A stretch of DNA of 64,000 nucleotides from Chloroflexota bacterium (GCA_013204555.1 JABMNO010000021.1:27837-91836); one strand, 5' to 3'. Shown: positions 26,613 through 35,318, counted from the first letter of the stretch. Numbers and translations are program-made. Notes: generated by a model not told the origin, from the letters alone.

Positions 26613-27608
26613 TCAGCGACCAGCCGTGGCATCGATCATGAGAGCGATCTCGCTGTAATCGGTTTCTGACGGGCTCTCGAAGGAATCGATTCCGAGATGG
26701 TCCAACACCACCTGCCCTTCGTATCCGGCATCCATATTCAAGAACGCGCGCTCCAGCGCGATCTTCAGGGCAGCCTCGATTTCGGGGTGTACTACGAGGG
26801 GATTGATCCCGTATTCCGGGGATTTCCAGACGATTCTTGTGCGTTCCGCAATCGATGGATCATCCTTGACCATTGCCTCGTACACGAGGCTATCGACTGA
26901 TGCGGCGCCTACCAGCCCCTCGGCGACCGCCCTGATCGACTTGTCGTGGCTATATGTGAACACGAAATCCTTGAAGAAACTCTCCGGGGATTCGTCCATC
27001 GTGGAAAGCATGTAAACCGGCACCAACCTTCCAGAATTGGACATCGGGTCGGTGAAGGCGAAAGAATAATCCCTCACCTCCTCCCAGGAAGTGGCCGGAT
27101 CGGACGCGGGTACGATCAGAAAAGACCGGTACGTGGTCTTCCCATTGACCACAGGGACAGCGATCGCCTCCATCCCGAAGTCCCGCTCGCCCTCAACGAA
27201 CGCGCCGCTGCAAACTAACGCGAGCGTGGCGCCGCCAGTGCGGACCAGTTCATTGGTCTCGGCGTACGTCTTTCCGTGAATGATGACGACCGGCCTGTTG
27301 AGTTCTTTCTCAAGATACTCTCCCAGTGCCACATACTGATGTTGGGCTTCGGTTGGAGACAAGACGGCAGCAACCGCCAATCGAACGGTCTCGTCAGATC
27401 CAGCCTTGGATACCTTTTCGATCCGTGGACTGCTAATGGATAGGGTCAGTTCGGCGTCTGCAGCAGGCGTACCGCCATAAATGCCGAAGAAAAACACGAC
27501 GAGTGCCGCTACTCCTGCAAGTAACCCGCCAGCGAGGAAGATTACGTAGAAGCGCAATCGAATCCTCGGCATCGGCAGGTCAACGACGCGGAGGAGGCGC
27601 GTGGACAT
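26613..27608 (-). CDS. PhnD-like (PF12974-type) membrane-anchored ligand-binding protein
   Basis: 331 residues with one N-terminal membrane helix at about 20-43 (VIFLAGGLLAGVAALVVFFF), so it faces outward. The rest is a type II periplasmic-binding fold of the phosphonate/phosphite group: RLAVAAVLSPTEAQHQYVALGEYLEKELNRPV..., TNELVRTGGATLALVCSGAFV, and SFAFTDPMSNSGRLVPVYML. No ABC transporter genes are nearby. Next to a kinase and a molybdoenzyme operon it most resembles AioX (arsenite sensing) or the sensor half of TtrS (tetrathionate). The ligand here is not known. An internal ATG at 27572 is an alternative start. Confidence 0.8.
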   Translation of the reverse strand: MSTRLLRVVDLPMPRIRLRFYVIFLAGGLLAGVAALVVFFFGIYGGTPAADAELTLSISSPRIEKVSKAGSDETVRLAVAAVLSPTEAQHQYVALGEYLEKELNRPVVIIHGKTYAETNELVRTGGATLALVCSGAFVEGERDFGMEAIAVPVVNGKTTYRSFLIVPASDPATSWEEVRDYSFAFTDPMSNSGRLVPVYMLSTMDESPESFFKDFVFTYSHDKSIRAVAEGLVGAASVDSLVYEAMVKDDPSIAERTRIVWKSPEYGINPLVVHPEIEAALKIALERAFLNMDAGYEGQVVLDHLGIDSFESPSETDYSEIALMIDATAGR

Positions 27609-27873
27609 CGGTTCACGGCATCCCCGCCGCCGCTCACCCGAATGACCAACAAGGGGTTATCGTCGGTGCAATACACAGGTCATTCCCTTAAATTGCTGTA
27701 CCGCGTGCCCCTTCATATTTTTTACAGCATTTAGCATGAATTACGCGTGATAGATTTCACAAAACCCATCGCTTGCGCATGGTGTGAACGCGGGCAGAAA
27801 TTAGAGGCCGTCAGATCATGATTTTCACGCGACACTCGTCCTCACCCGCATCTCCCAGCCACTCACACGTGAC

Positions 27874-28653
27874 TTGAGCATCCGAAAAATATTCCTCGCC
27901 AATGTTGGGGCTAATGCCACCCATCGATTCGAGAGTCCAATATTCGCTGACGGCACGTTTGAGTTGATCCCGATCATCGATTCGCCTGCCGATGCCGGAC
28001 CACACTCGGTGCGTATGAAAGACGTGCCTTCGTGGAACGGCCCAGCTCAGGATCTGAGCGAGTGGATTCCGGGACGATACAGCGATCTAGCCGCGCATTT
28101 CGATCCCGAATTCATCACGGTCACCTATGGTGACAACTGCGAACGTGCTGCAAGGGCCTATGCCCTGAAGCATGTGGCCCCCGGTGACCTGATTTTCTTT
28201 CTCGCCTGGCTCAAATCCCACCATGAGCCCGATCCTGCGAAACAGATCGGCTTCTACCTGGTGGGCTTCATAGAGGTGGAAGACATCCTCTCGAATGTGA
28301 GGGTGAAGCCATCTTCCGAGCAACTCCAACGCTTCGGGAGCAACGCACACGTTCGCAAAGGCCTCAACTCAGACACCAACTGGGACGGCTTCTGGGTCTT
28401 CGGCGGTTCTGAGCGCTCAGTCAGGTTCAATCGCGCTGTCCCAGTCACACGATCGCTCTGCGACTCCATCTTCCGCACGGCGGGTGGCCTGCCATGGGAG
28501 TGGCCAGACCATCGCACAGAACTCCAGGTCATTGGCTCTTACACACGGACTTGTCGCGCAGTCTTGGATGAGGCGAACAAGGAGCAACATCTTCGCATCA
28601 ATGTACTCAACGCAATTGTGAATGAGTACAATCCTGGCGCATTTCCTGGCTAG
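27874..28653 (+). CDS. Nmad3-type protein (nucleotide modification associated domain 3)
   Basis: 259 residues. The N-terminus IFLANVGANATHRFESPIF followed by ADGTFELIPI is the signature I associate with the Nmad3 family, proposed from genome context to belong to DNA base-modification systems. Supporting blocks are VTYGDNCERAARAYALKHV, GDLIFFLAWL and GFYLVGFIEVEDI. No methyltransferase, restriction enzyme or base-synthesis gene is adjacent, so it is an orphan. Its biochemical activity is unknown. The TTG start at 27874 is the only start candidate near the conserved N-terminus and has no clear ribosome binding site. Confidence 0.7.
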   Translation: MSIRKIFLANVGANATHRFESPIFADGTFELIPIIDSPADAGPHSVRMKDVPSWNGPAQDLSEWIPGRYSDLAAHFDPEFITVTYGDNCERAARAYALKHVAPGDLIFFLAWLKSHHEPDPAKQIGFYLVGFIEVEDILSNVRVKPSSEQLQRFGSNAHVRKGLNSDTNWDGFWVFGGSERSVRFNRAVPVTRSLCDSIFRTAGGLPWEWPDHRTELQVIGSYTRTCRAVLDEANKEQHLRINVLNAIVNEYNPGAFPG

Positions 28654-28683
28654 CCCGATACTTATCGGCGCGCCACGATATCG

Positions 28684-28747
28684 TTCTGAGGCTCGGCGAA
28701 GAATCTCAGCTCCTGTCGCATATGAAATTCTTCAGCGACCTTCAGAA
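28684..28747. repeat. Imperfect palindromic repeat
   Basis: Arm 28684-28706 (TTCTGAGGCTCGGCGAAGAA...) pairs with the inverted arm 28725-28747 with about four mismatches over 23 bases. It lies between the Nmad3 gene and the next SDR gene and may act as a bidirectional hairpin or be a mobile palindromic element. Confidence 0.55.
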
Positions 28748-28812
28748 TGACAGTGTGTGGTCAAATAGCGTACGTACCGAGACAAATAACCCCTGAACAG
28801 AGGACTTGATCA

Positions 28813-29595
28813 TTGGCAGATAAACAGCGGGTACTTGTAACAGGTTCCAGCGGACTCATCGGCGGCGTTGTCATCCGCACACTTTCCGGAAAGTTCGAAT
28901 TCTCGGGTCTCGACATCGCTCAGCCTGACACTGCGCCGGATGTACCGACCCTGGTGACCGATCTGCACGATCTCGATTCCGTTTTACCGGCCTTCGAAGA
29001 TATCGACATGGTCGTACACCTTGCCGCCAATCCGGATCAGCGTGGCTCCTGGGACTCTGTGCTCCACAACAACATCGTCACCACATACAACGTGTGGGAA
29101 GCGTCGAAGCGGGCAGGGGTGAAGCGCGTCGTATACGCCAGTTCAAACCACGCTGTGGGCATGTTTGAGTTGGAAGATCACGCGGGAGATATCCGGACTG
29201 GCGACTACGGAGATCGCAAACCGGGCGCATTCCCACAGATCGATAACACCGTCACGATCCGACCAGACGGCTACTACGGAATTGGCAAGGCGTTCGGGGA
29301 GGCGACTGGCGCCTACTACCACGATAACTTTGGTATCGAAGCAGCTTGCCTCCGAATTGGCACCGTCTCACGCGATGACGACCCGAAGTCCAATGTCCGC
29401 ATGAAAGCCACCTGGCTCAGTCACCGTGACGCGGTTCACCTGATTGATCGCTGTCTGAGCGTAGAGAATCTCGGTTATCAGATCTTCTACGGCGTCTCAA
29501 ACAATACGTGGCGTTTCTGGGATATCGAACACGCGAAACAGTTCCTAGGCTACGCGCCGCAGGATAATGCTCAGGATCACTGGCCGGCCGAATAG
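28813..29595 (+). CDS. NAD-dependent epimerase/dehydratase, uronate dehydrogenase-like SDR
   Basis: 260 residues with the Rossmann motif TGSSGLIGG, the strand-4 segment DMVVHLAANPDQRGSW, the Ser in VYASSNHAVG and the catalytic YxxxK in YYGIGKAFGE. The overall layout and the ANP and SNHAVG signatures match NAD-dependent uronate dehydrogenases and related sugar oxidoreductases. Uronate oxidation would fit with the acid-sugar enzymes at the left end of the window, but this is inference. The TTG start has AGAGGA about ten bases upstream. It is monocistronic by spacing. Confidence 0.82.
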   Translation: MADKQRVLVTGSSGLIGGVVIRTLSGKFEFSGLDIAQPDTAPDVPTLVTDLHDLDSVLPAFEDIDMVVHLAANPDQRGSWDSVLHNNIVTTYNVWEASKRAGVKRVVYASSNHAVGMFELEDHAGDIRTGDYGDRKPGAFPQIDNTVTIRPDGYYGIGKAFGEATGAYYHDNFGIEAACLRIGTVSRDDDPKSNVRMKATWLSHRDAVHLIDRCLSVENLGYQIFYGVSNNTWRFWDIEHAKQFLGYAPQDNAQDHWPAE

Positions 29596-29623
29596 CTCGG
29601 AAGGCAGCGACGATAACGGAGCA

Positions 29624-29647
29624 GGCAGGGTTCAAACCTGCCCCTAC
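29624..29647. repeat. Dispersed T-arm-like mini-hairpin, copy A
   Basis: GGCAGGGTTCAAACCTGCCC can fold as a five-bp stem with a seven-base loop, like a tRNA T arm. No tRNA body is attached. Related copies are at 32915-32940, 41045-41065 and 41707-41732. Confidence 0.6.
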
Positions 29648-29695
29648 CCGTAATCTCCGTTTCTTGTACGTAGACGGCGTTTATGGGAACGGTCC

Positions 29696-30625
29696 CTACC
29701 GGCCTCTGGAACCGTAATTCCGATCAGATTGGCCACCGCCATCACGTCGAGGTGGACCGCTTGGTCCGCCTCGGTCGTCACGAGACGGAGGGCCGCGCCG
29801 GTCACCATACGATGAGCCTCCGCGAGACGGCGGTCCGCCACGGTCGTCGCGAGATGGAGGGCCACGTCGGTCGCCATACGATGAGCCTCCGCGCGACGGC
29901 GGTCCGCCACGGTCGTCGCGGGATGGAGGGCCACGCCGGTCGCCATACGAAGAACCTCCGCGTGATGGTGGTCCACCTCGATCATCGCGGGATGGCGGGC
30001 CTCGCCGATCGTCGTTTGAAGAACCTCCGCGCGACGGTGGTCCGCCACGGTCCTCGCGGGATCGTGGGCCTCGCCGGTCATCGTATGAAGAGCCTCCGCG
30101 TGACGGCGGTCCGCCTCGATCATCGCGGGATGGCGGGCCACGTCGGTCATCGAACGACGATCCCCCGCGGTCATCACGCCCCCTGGGACTATCGAACTCT
30201 CGACGCCGATCATCTTCCGGGGCTCGCTGTCCATTGCGAATGAGTATCCCGTTTTCGATGTTGTACATGTGCTCGATACCCATTGGAGTGATGTTGTATC
30301 GACCCCTCTGCCACCGAATCTCTTCCTGCTCGACGGCAGTCGCTATTCGCTGCCTCAGCGATTCAGCATCGGTATTGGACTTCCAAAGTGCAATCAGCAG
30401 ATATCGCAACTCTGCAATGGATAGTGACTCATCAAGAACAGTGAACACATACAGCATCTTGTGATATGAGCGTTGGAGCTGATCAAACTTAATCTCCCAC
30501 TCGCGATGGGGTTTAGTCAGCAGCATTTTGACGTGCCTGGCCTCTTCAGCCGAAAGCTGATCGCGGGCTCTTGCCCGAATACCGTCAAGCCGATCATCCG
30601 ATGTCGGCATTCGTTCACTCGTCAC
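29696..30625 (-). CDS. RGG/DDR tandem-repeat protein with an N-terminal helical domain
   Basis: 309 residues. Residues 1-145 look folded and mostly helical (HVKMLLTKPHREWEIKFDQL, LSIAELRYLLIALW, VEQEEIRWQRGRYNITPMGI) and could be winged-helix-like, ending in a helix-strand hairpin. Residues about 150-309 are disordered and built from a 23-residue unit containing GGSSYGDRRGPPSRDDRG, repeated about six times. RGG-rich arms bind RNA or drive phase separation in other proteins. The C-terminal repeats match 69-base DNA repeats at 29765-30170. The function is unknown. The convergent neighbour at 29595 ends about 100 bases away. Confidence 0.7.
   Translation of the reverse strand: MTSERMPTSDDRLDGIRARARDQLSAEEARHVKMLLTKPHREWEIKFDQLQRSYHKMLYVFTVLDESLSIAELRYLLIALWKSNTDAESLRQRIATAVEQEEIRWQRGRYNITPMGIEHMYNIENGILIRNGQRAPEDDRRREFDSPRGRDDRGGSSFDDRRGPPSRDDRGGPPSRGGSSYDDRRGPRSREDRGGPPSRGGSSNDDRRGPPSRDDRGGPPSRGGSSYGDRRGPPSRDDRGGPPSRGGSSYGDRRGPPSRDDRGGPPSRGGSSYGDRRGPPSRDDRGGPSGPPRRDGGGQSDRNYGSRGR
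29765..30170. repeat. Tandem 69-bp coding repeat, about six copies
   Basis: The DNA repeats with a 69-base period (for example ATGAGCCTCCGCG recurs near 29811 and 29880). The copies diverge slightly at synonymous and non-synonymous sites. Several frames on both strands stay open across the array, which creates long spurious reading frames. Confidence 0.8.
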
Positions 30626-30662
30626 TCGTCAATCTCCCGGCCACATAATCTAGAATCCGATC

Positions 30663-31661
30663 ATGGGCCATAAAAACAATTCTTATATTCCACTTTACGC
30701 GCTTGCGGGTGATATTGGTGGGACGCAAATACGCGCCGCACTCGTAACCAGCACCGGCAAAATAATCGCTCGTGACGCAACTGACACGAGACCTGAACAG
30801 GGAATTGACTCGGCTGCGGACCGGCTGTGTGAGCTCGCTGGCAAGGTTGCAGAAGGCGTCAATCCATCGTCTATCGCCGGTTTCGGCATCTCTGCGGCTG
30901 GCCCCATCGACCCGTCCAGTGGCATCTATAGCCACCCTCCCAATCTGGTGGGATGGCATGGTAAAACCATGGTGCCTCGTGTGGCTGAACTCTCCGGATA
31001 CACACCAAATATCATTCATGATGCCCACGCCGCTGCGTTCGCTGAGTGGAAATTCGGGGCGGCTCGTGATTATCGCGATGTGGTCTACGTGACGGTCTCC
31101 ACCGGCCTTGGAGGCGGAATGCTGTCTGATGGCGTCCCCGTGAATGGTCAGCACGGAATGGCTGGAGAGATTGGCCACCTGATCATCGATGCATCAGGAC
31201 CGGCCTGTAACGCTGGCTGCAAAGGTTGTTTGGAAGTTCTGGCCGCAGGTGGTGGCGTGGCACGCGCTGCCAGAGAAGCGGTCTCCACTTCGCCAGGCTC
31301 TAAGATTCTTGCGCTCGCCAACGGAGATCCTTCGGCGATTTCCGGCCGCGTTGTGTACGCCGCAGCCGAGCAGGGTGACGATATCGCAATCGCAATAATA
31401 GAGCGGGCAATCAACGCGCTTTCGATTGGGTTCGCGAACCTGCTGGCGACGTTCGATCCGGGAGTGATCGTTGTCGGCGGTTCAGTTGTGGTCGGCGATA
31501 GCGAGGTTGCGGGATTACGAGCACACTGGGATGATCTGATCGCACGGGTACAGGCCAGAGCGTTACTCAGATATCGCGACCACGTGCCAATAGTCGTATC
31601 GGAACTTGGTGATGACGTCGGACTGCTGGGTGCAGCGGCCTACGCGTTCGAGCAGAACTAG
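30663..31661 (+). CDS. ROK-family sugar kinase (glucokinase-like)
   Basis: 332 residues. The ATP phosphate-binding loop is LAGDIGGTQIRAALV near residue 14, and the second acidic motif is NIIHDAHAAAFAEWKFG with the catalytic Asp. The phosphate 2 loop is VTVSTGLGGGML, and the ROK zinc site is ACNAGCKGCLEV. ROK kinases phosphorylate glucose, N-acetylglucosamine or similar hexoses; the E in HMAGEIGHLIID is typical of glucokinases and N-acetylmannosamine kinases. The substrate cannot be fixed. Its TAG stop at 31659-31661 overlaps by two bases the stop of the HEAT gene on the opposite strand. Confidence 0.9.
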   Translation: MGHKNNSYIPLYALAGDIGGTQIRAALVTSTGKIIARDATDTRPEQGIDSAADRLCELAGKVAEGVNPSSIAGFGISAAGPIDPSSGIYSHPPNLVGWHGKTMVPRVAELSGYTPNIIHDAHAAAFAEWKFGAARDYRDVVYVTVSTGLGGGMLSDGVPVNGQHGMAGEIGHLIIDASGPACNAGCKGCLEVLAAGGGVARAAREAVSTSPGSKILALANGDPSAISGRVVYAAAEQGDDIAIAIIERAINALSIGFANLLATFDPGVIVVGGSVVVGDSEVAGLRAHWDDLIARVQARALLRYRDHVPIVVSELGDDVGLLGAAAYAFEQN

Positions 31662-32827
31662 GAGTCAGACTCCGGGTCCCACATCGGCTCATCATCTTCG
31701 TCTTCAGAGTCCTCATCATCCTCAAACTCACCGATAAGTAGCGGCGAGTCATCGCTGTCATCGAAGTAGTCGAATCCATCCGCCTCATCGACGCTGTAGT
31801 CCTTGAATTTCCAGTCCTCGTCTGCGTCTTCGTCCACTTCAAGGTCGGCCTCCGGGTCTTCTACAACCTCAACTCCCGACTCCAATTCCGGTGTGATGCC
31901 AAAGATGCCGGGTTCATCCTCGTACAAAATGTTTTCCATCTTGATCTCACGGAGCGCAGTTGCGGAGGCCTCAGCAACAATCGTGTGCTCGCTCTCAGAC
32001 GCTCCTTGAATCAGCTTTACTGCGGCGTCGCCCCCAATGCGCGCAAGAGAACCAATTGCGGCTACGGCCACGACTGGATCCGCGTCTTCCAGAAGGTCGG
32101 CCAGTTGGATTATGTGTGGTTCTTCGCCAATTTCGCCCAGCGCCCGCGCTGCTTCGAATCGAAGCTCAGGCGATGCACTCGTGATCTGTTGGAGTACTTG
32201 AGGCAACCACGCCTGATTGCTGCTCAGTCCCATTGAATAGAGCGCGCTCTTTACTTCCTCAATATTGCCACTATCAAACGCCGCTTTGATCAACACATCT
32301 ACGTTGGTGGCGCCCAACGTTGCTGACGCCTCCAGCGCCCGTCTCCGCACGCCATCCGTCTCTCGTGCGTTAGCCAGTATCTCGTCGAGGCTTTCACCAA
32401 TCTTCTCAACGTCGCGTTTGAGCAACTTGCCCGCCACACCTAGAGCAGCGAATCGAGCCAACGCCAGTGCAGCGTCCTCCCTGATGTCATCAGAAGGATC
32501 TGACTTCACCAGTTTCAGAAGCCGGGAGACCAATGAGCGATCGTCACATTCGGCCAGTCCCGTCAGCGCAAGTTTGCGGCCTGGGGCAGACTGGGCAGAC
32601 AGTGCTTGCTTGAAAACAGTGTCGAACTCAAGCAGCGCATCATCTTCGGAAAGACCTACCAGCCTGTGGAGAAAGTTGACCAGTCTGGCCTCGGTCCACT
32701 CTTCCCACTCCTCCGCTAGATCCCGGGCGTCATCACCTGACAGACCAGACAGTTCGCTGAGGCCCGCGTACGTGAACTGACCACCCTCATCATTAGGTAC
32801 CGTCTCAAGAAACTCGTTCAGGCCCAT
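31658..32827 (-). CDS. HEAT-repeat protein with a strongly acidic C-terminal tail
   Basis: 389 residues from ATG 32827; the open frame runs further upstream but without protein-like sequence. Residues about 60-290 contain HEAT/PBS-type helical repeats such as ALTGLAECDDRSLVSRLLKL, ELRFEAARALGEIGEEPHII and AVAAIGSLARIGGDAAVKLI. The last 80 residues are dominated by Asp/Glu (for example FEDDEDSEDEDDEPMW). Such proteins are scaffolds; an acidic tail may contact a basic partner. No enzyme motif is present. The gene is convergent with the ROK kinase, sharing a stop-codon overlap. Confidence 0.8.
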   Translation of the reverse strand: MGLNEFLETVPNDEGGQFTYAGLSELSGLSGDDARDLAEEWEEWTEARLVNFLHRLVGLSEDDALLEFDTVFKQALSAQSAPGRKLALTGLAECDDRSLVSRLLKLVKSDPSDDIREDAALALARFAALGVAGKLLKRDVEKIGESLDEILANARETDGVRRRALEASATLGATNVDVLIKAAFDSGNIEEVKSALYSMGLSSNQAWLPQVLQQITSASPELRFEAARALGEIGEEPHIIQLADLLEDADPVVAVAAIGSLARIGGDAAVKLIQGASESEHTIVAEASATALREIKMENILYEDEPGIFGITPELESGVEVVEDPEADLEVDEDADEDWKFKDYSVDEADGFDYFDDSDDSPLLIGEFEDDEDSEDEDDEPMWDPESDS

Positions 32828-32914
32828 TAACCGCCCACTCCAACAAGATGAAATAATCTCTAACACTAATGATAAAGCGGAATGAGCCCCACTTCCTGCC
32901 GGGTAATCGGAAAA

Positions 32915-32940
32915 GGCAGGTACGAGACCTGCTCCTACCG
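32915..32940. repeat. Dispersed T-arm-like mini-hairpin, copy B
   Basis: GGCAGGTACGAGACCTGCTC with the same stem-loop plan as copy A at 29624, here immediately upstream of the SDR gene at 32946. Confidence 0.5.
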
Positions 32941-32945
32941 ATAGA

Positions 32946-33920
32946 TTGGGTGTGACCGTGAGCAGTGAGGATCCCGTAGTCGTAACTGGCGCAGCCGGAT
33001 TCCTTGGACGTCGCGTCGTGCGAGAAATCGCTGCGATGGGTAGGCCTGTCCGCGCGATTGTGCGCCGACCTGAACAACGAGCAATCGTCGATCTGGCCAA
33101 CGTCCACGTTTTTGAGGCTGATGTCACCGACTCCAACGCCCTGGCCGCCGCCATGTCCGGCGCCTCACAAGTCGTCCACTGCGCCGCAATACTTCGGGAA
33201 CGTGGTTCAGCTACCTATGAGGCCGTGAACGTACAGGGAACTCAGAAGGTCTTTCAGGCTGCTGTGGACGCGGGCATTCAGCGCGGTGTGCTCGTGTCCG
33301 TTGTCGGTGCAGACCAGACCTCATCTGCCCGCTACTTCAACTCACGTGGAAAAAGCGAGGCAGCGGCCCTGACATCTGGTATTAATCTGAGTATCGCCCG
33401 CCTGTCGGCCCTGTTCGGGGAGGGGGATGAGTTCGCCAACGCCCTCGCAGCACTCGTCAAGCTGGGACCGCTCGTGCCAGTCATCGGAAGCGGCAAGACC
33501 CGTTTTCAGCCACTCTCAGCCGACGACGCCGCCTATGCGATCGCTCGGCTGGCACATTCGCCTGGTCACGATGGCGAAATACTAGAACTGGGTGGACCAG
33601 ATGTCATGGACTACCGGCAGATACTCGATCTCATAGCCGCAACCATGGGTCGAAGAACTATCAAGGTCGGGCTGCCGCTCCTCATAATGAGACCTGTGGT
33701 CCGCATTATGGAGCTACTCACACCCAACCCACCGGCGACCTCCGAGCAATTGAAAATGCTAGACACGGACAACGTCCCTGCAGGCCCATCGTTCACTGAT
33801 CTTTTTGACCGACCACCGCGCCCCATGCGAGGCAATATCGACTACGTAAACCGCGTTAGCGTCGCCGCCGCACTACGCATCATGATCGGCCGGATGCCGC
33901 GCCACATCCGAGATCATTAA
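32946..33920 (+). CDS. NAD(P)-binding atypical SDR (NDUFA9-like)
   Basis: 324 residues. The Rossmann motif is VVVTGAAGFLGRRVV, followed by AIVRRPEQRAIVDLANVHVFEADVTD and VVHCAAI. The C-terminal part with LGPLVPVIGSGKTRFQPLSADDAA and LELGGPDVMDYRQILDLI matches the atypical SDR group that includes the complex I accessory subunit NDUFA9 and plastid/bacterial NmrA-like proteins. The catalytic YxxxK is not evident, the segment reading RYFNSRGKSEAAA, where Y and K are eight residues apart. The start is uncertain: TTG 32946, GTG 32952 or GTG 32958. The FolC gene starts 15 bases after the stop. Confidence 0.78.
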   Translation: MGVTVSSEDPVVVTGAAGFLGRRVVREIAAMGRPVRAIVRRPEQRAIVDLANVHVFEADVTDSNALAAAMSGASQVVHCAAILRERGSATYEAVNVQGTQKVFQAAVDAGIQRGVLVSVVGADQTSSARYFNSRGKSEAAALTSGINLSIARLSALFGEGDEFANALAALVKLGPLVPVIGSGKTRFQPLSADDAAYAIARLAHSPGHDGEILELGGPDVMDYRQILDLIAATMGRRTIKVGLPLLIMRPVVRIMELLTPNPPATSEQLKMLDTDNVPAGPSFTDLFDRPPRPMRGNIDYVNRVSVAAALRIMIGRMPRHIRDH

Positions 33921-33935
33921 GGCACGAGTGATTCT

Positions 33936-35318
33936 TTGAGTAGATATCAGGCCGCCCTGGACAGATTGATGACTCTGCCGGATTTCGAGAAGAAAAGCCG
34001 GTCCATGGAGCCATCTGACTTCCATTTGAGGCGAGTACAACTGCTAATGGAGTCCTGCGGTAATCCGCAGAACACCGTCCCCGCGATTCACGTCGCGGGT
34101 TCTAAAGGCAAGGGCAGCACCGCGGCGATGATCACAAGTATCCTCGCCGCAGCCGGAAATACCGTCGGCCTCTACACGTCGCCCAGCCTTCACGCTGCCA
34201 GAGAACGCATCCGCGTAGGCCTTGAGCCGGTAGCAGAGGACGTTTTCGCTGATCTTGTCGATGAGCTGTGGCCGCACATCGTCGAAGTCAGCCGCACGGG
34301 TCAGGTTGGCAAAGTGAGCTACTTCGAGATCATGACGGCGATGGCCTGGGTTCACTTTGCAGCGATTGGCGCTGACTTCCAGGTAGTCGAAGTAGGCCTC
34401 GGCGGTCGGCTCGACGCCACGAACCTGCTCAACCCACTCGTCAGCGTAATAACGCCCATCGGTCTCGACCACGTGGCGGTGCTTGGAAACACCATCCCTG
34501 AGATCGCCGCCGAAAAAGGTGGCATCATCAAGCCAGATACTCCGGTCGTTGTTGGTCGACAGCCCGAATCAGCAATGACCACCCTCTCCGCCCTGGCGGA
34601 CTCCCGAGGTGCTCCGCTTACACGCGCAATGGAGGCGACGCGGGTCCGAGAGTTGCCCGGCACGACCGGAGCAGCGACCATAACGGAGTTATCGTCAACT
34701 GCCGGGAACAAATACAGGTTCACTCTCCCGCTCTTTGGCCGGCACCAGATCGACAATGCCCGCGTTGCCGTAGCGGCTATCGAACGCCTACCTGCTGATT
34801 CACGCATTCCAGACAAGAGCGCAATCGAGCGTGGACTTGAGTCCGTAAAGTGGCCAGCGCGTGCAGAAATCGTCACTGCCACCAATGAGACTCCAATAAT
34901 ACTGGTCGATGGCGCTCATTCCCCAGACTCCGCCACAGTCCTATCAGACGCCATAGATGACATGCATCTTTCCAGTGGCCAACGCATATTTATCTTCGGC
35001 GGATCAGGCGGCCACGACTTCGCGGAAACCGCATCGCGACTGTCAAATAGCGACTCGAAATTCATCGTCACGCAGTCACGTCACCCCAAAGCCGTCCCGC
35101 CCGATGAGGTAGCCGCGGCGCTTCTGCGAGATAATGTACTTGTCGCCAAGGTGACTTCTACTACCAGTGAGGCCCTCGCTGCGGCTAAACGAATAGCTAA
35201 CAAAGAAGATTTAATAGTGGCCACCGGCTCCCTGGCCATAGCGGCCGAGATCCGGGAGATTGAGCTCAACATCAAACCCGACTACTACCCAACACTCCGC
35301 CCACCCGCGGCGAAATGA
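33936..35318 (+). CDS. folC: Folylpolyglutamate/dihydrofolate synthase
   Basis: 460 residues with the Mur-ligase fold. The ATP loop is HVAGSKGKGSTAAMI near residue 50, followed by GLYTSPSLHAARERIRV and the omega loop. VVEVGLGGRLDATNLL contains the metal-binding Glu, GLDHVAVLGNT the carbamylated-Lys region, and the C-terminal domain has ILVDGAHSPDSA. The enzyme adds glutamate to dihydropteroate and folates. TTG start with AAGG upstream, 15 bases after the SDR gene. FabF follows after 12 bases, so folC and fabF are likely cotranscribed. Confidence 0.93.
   Translation: MSRYQAALDRLMTLPDFEKKSRSMEPSDFHLRRVQLLMESCGNPQNTVPAIHVAGSKGKGSTAAMITSILAAAGNTVGLYTSPSLHAARERIRVGLEPVAEDVFADLVDELWPHIVEVSRTGQVGKVSYFEIMTAMAWVHFAAIGADFQVVEVGLGGRLDATNLLNPLVSVITPIGLDHVAVLGNTIPEIAAEKGGIIKPDTPVVVGRQPESAMTTLSALADSRGAPLTRAMEATRVRELPGTTGAATITELSSTAGNKYRFTLPLFGRHQIDNARVAVAAIERLPADSRIPDKSAIERGLESVKWPARAEIVTATNETPIILVDGAHSPDSATVLSDAIDDMHLSSGQRIFIFGGSGGHDFAETASRLSNSDSKFIVTQSRHPKAVPPDEVAAALLRDNVLVAKVTSTTSEALAAAKRIANKEDLIVATGSLAIAAEIREIELNIKPDYYPTLRPPAAK

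Noticed and set aside
27811..28005. Minus-strand 64-residue frame with protein-like composition overlapping the start of the Nmad3 gene
   Set aside because: It lies antisense to the conserved Nmad3 N-terminus (ANVGANATHR), which is clearly the real coding strand.
29624..29650. Possible tRNA T arm
   Set aside because: No acceptor, D or anticodon arms can be built. The upstream SDR gene ends 28 bases before, leaving no space for a tRNA.
29765..30170. CRISPR array
   Set aside because: The period is 69 bp with no distinct spacers, and the array is translated in frame.
29644..30243. Two long repetitive frames, one on each strand, across the RGG repeat array
   Set aside because: They are by-products of the 69-bp repeat keeping several frames open. 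Only the frame with the folded N-terminal domain is supported.
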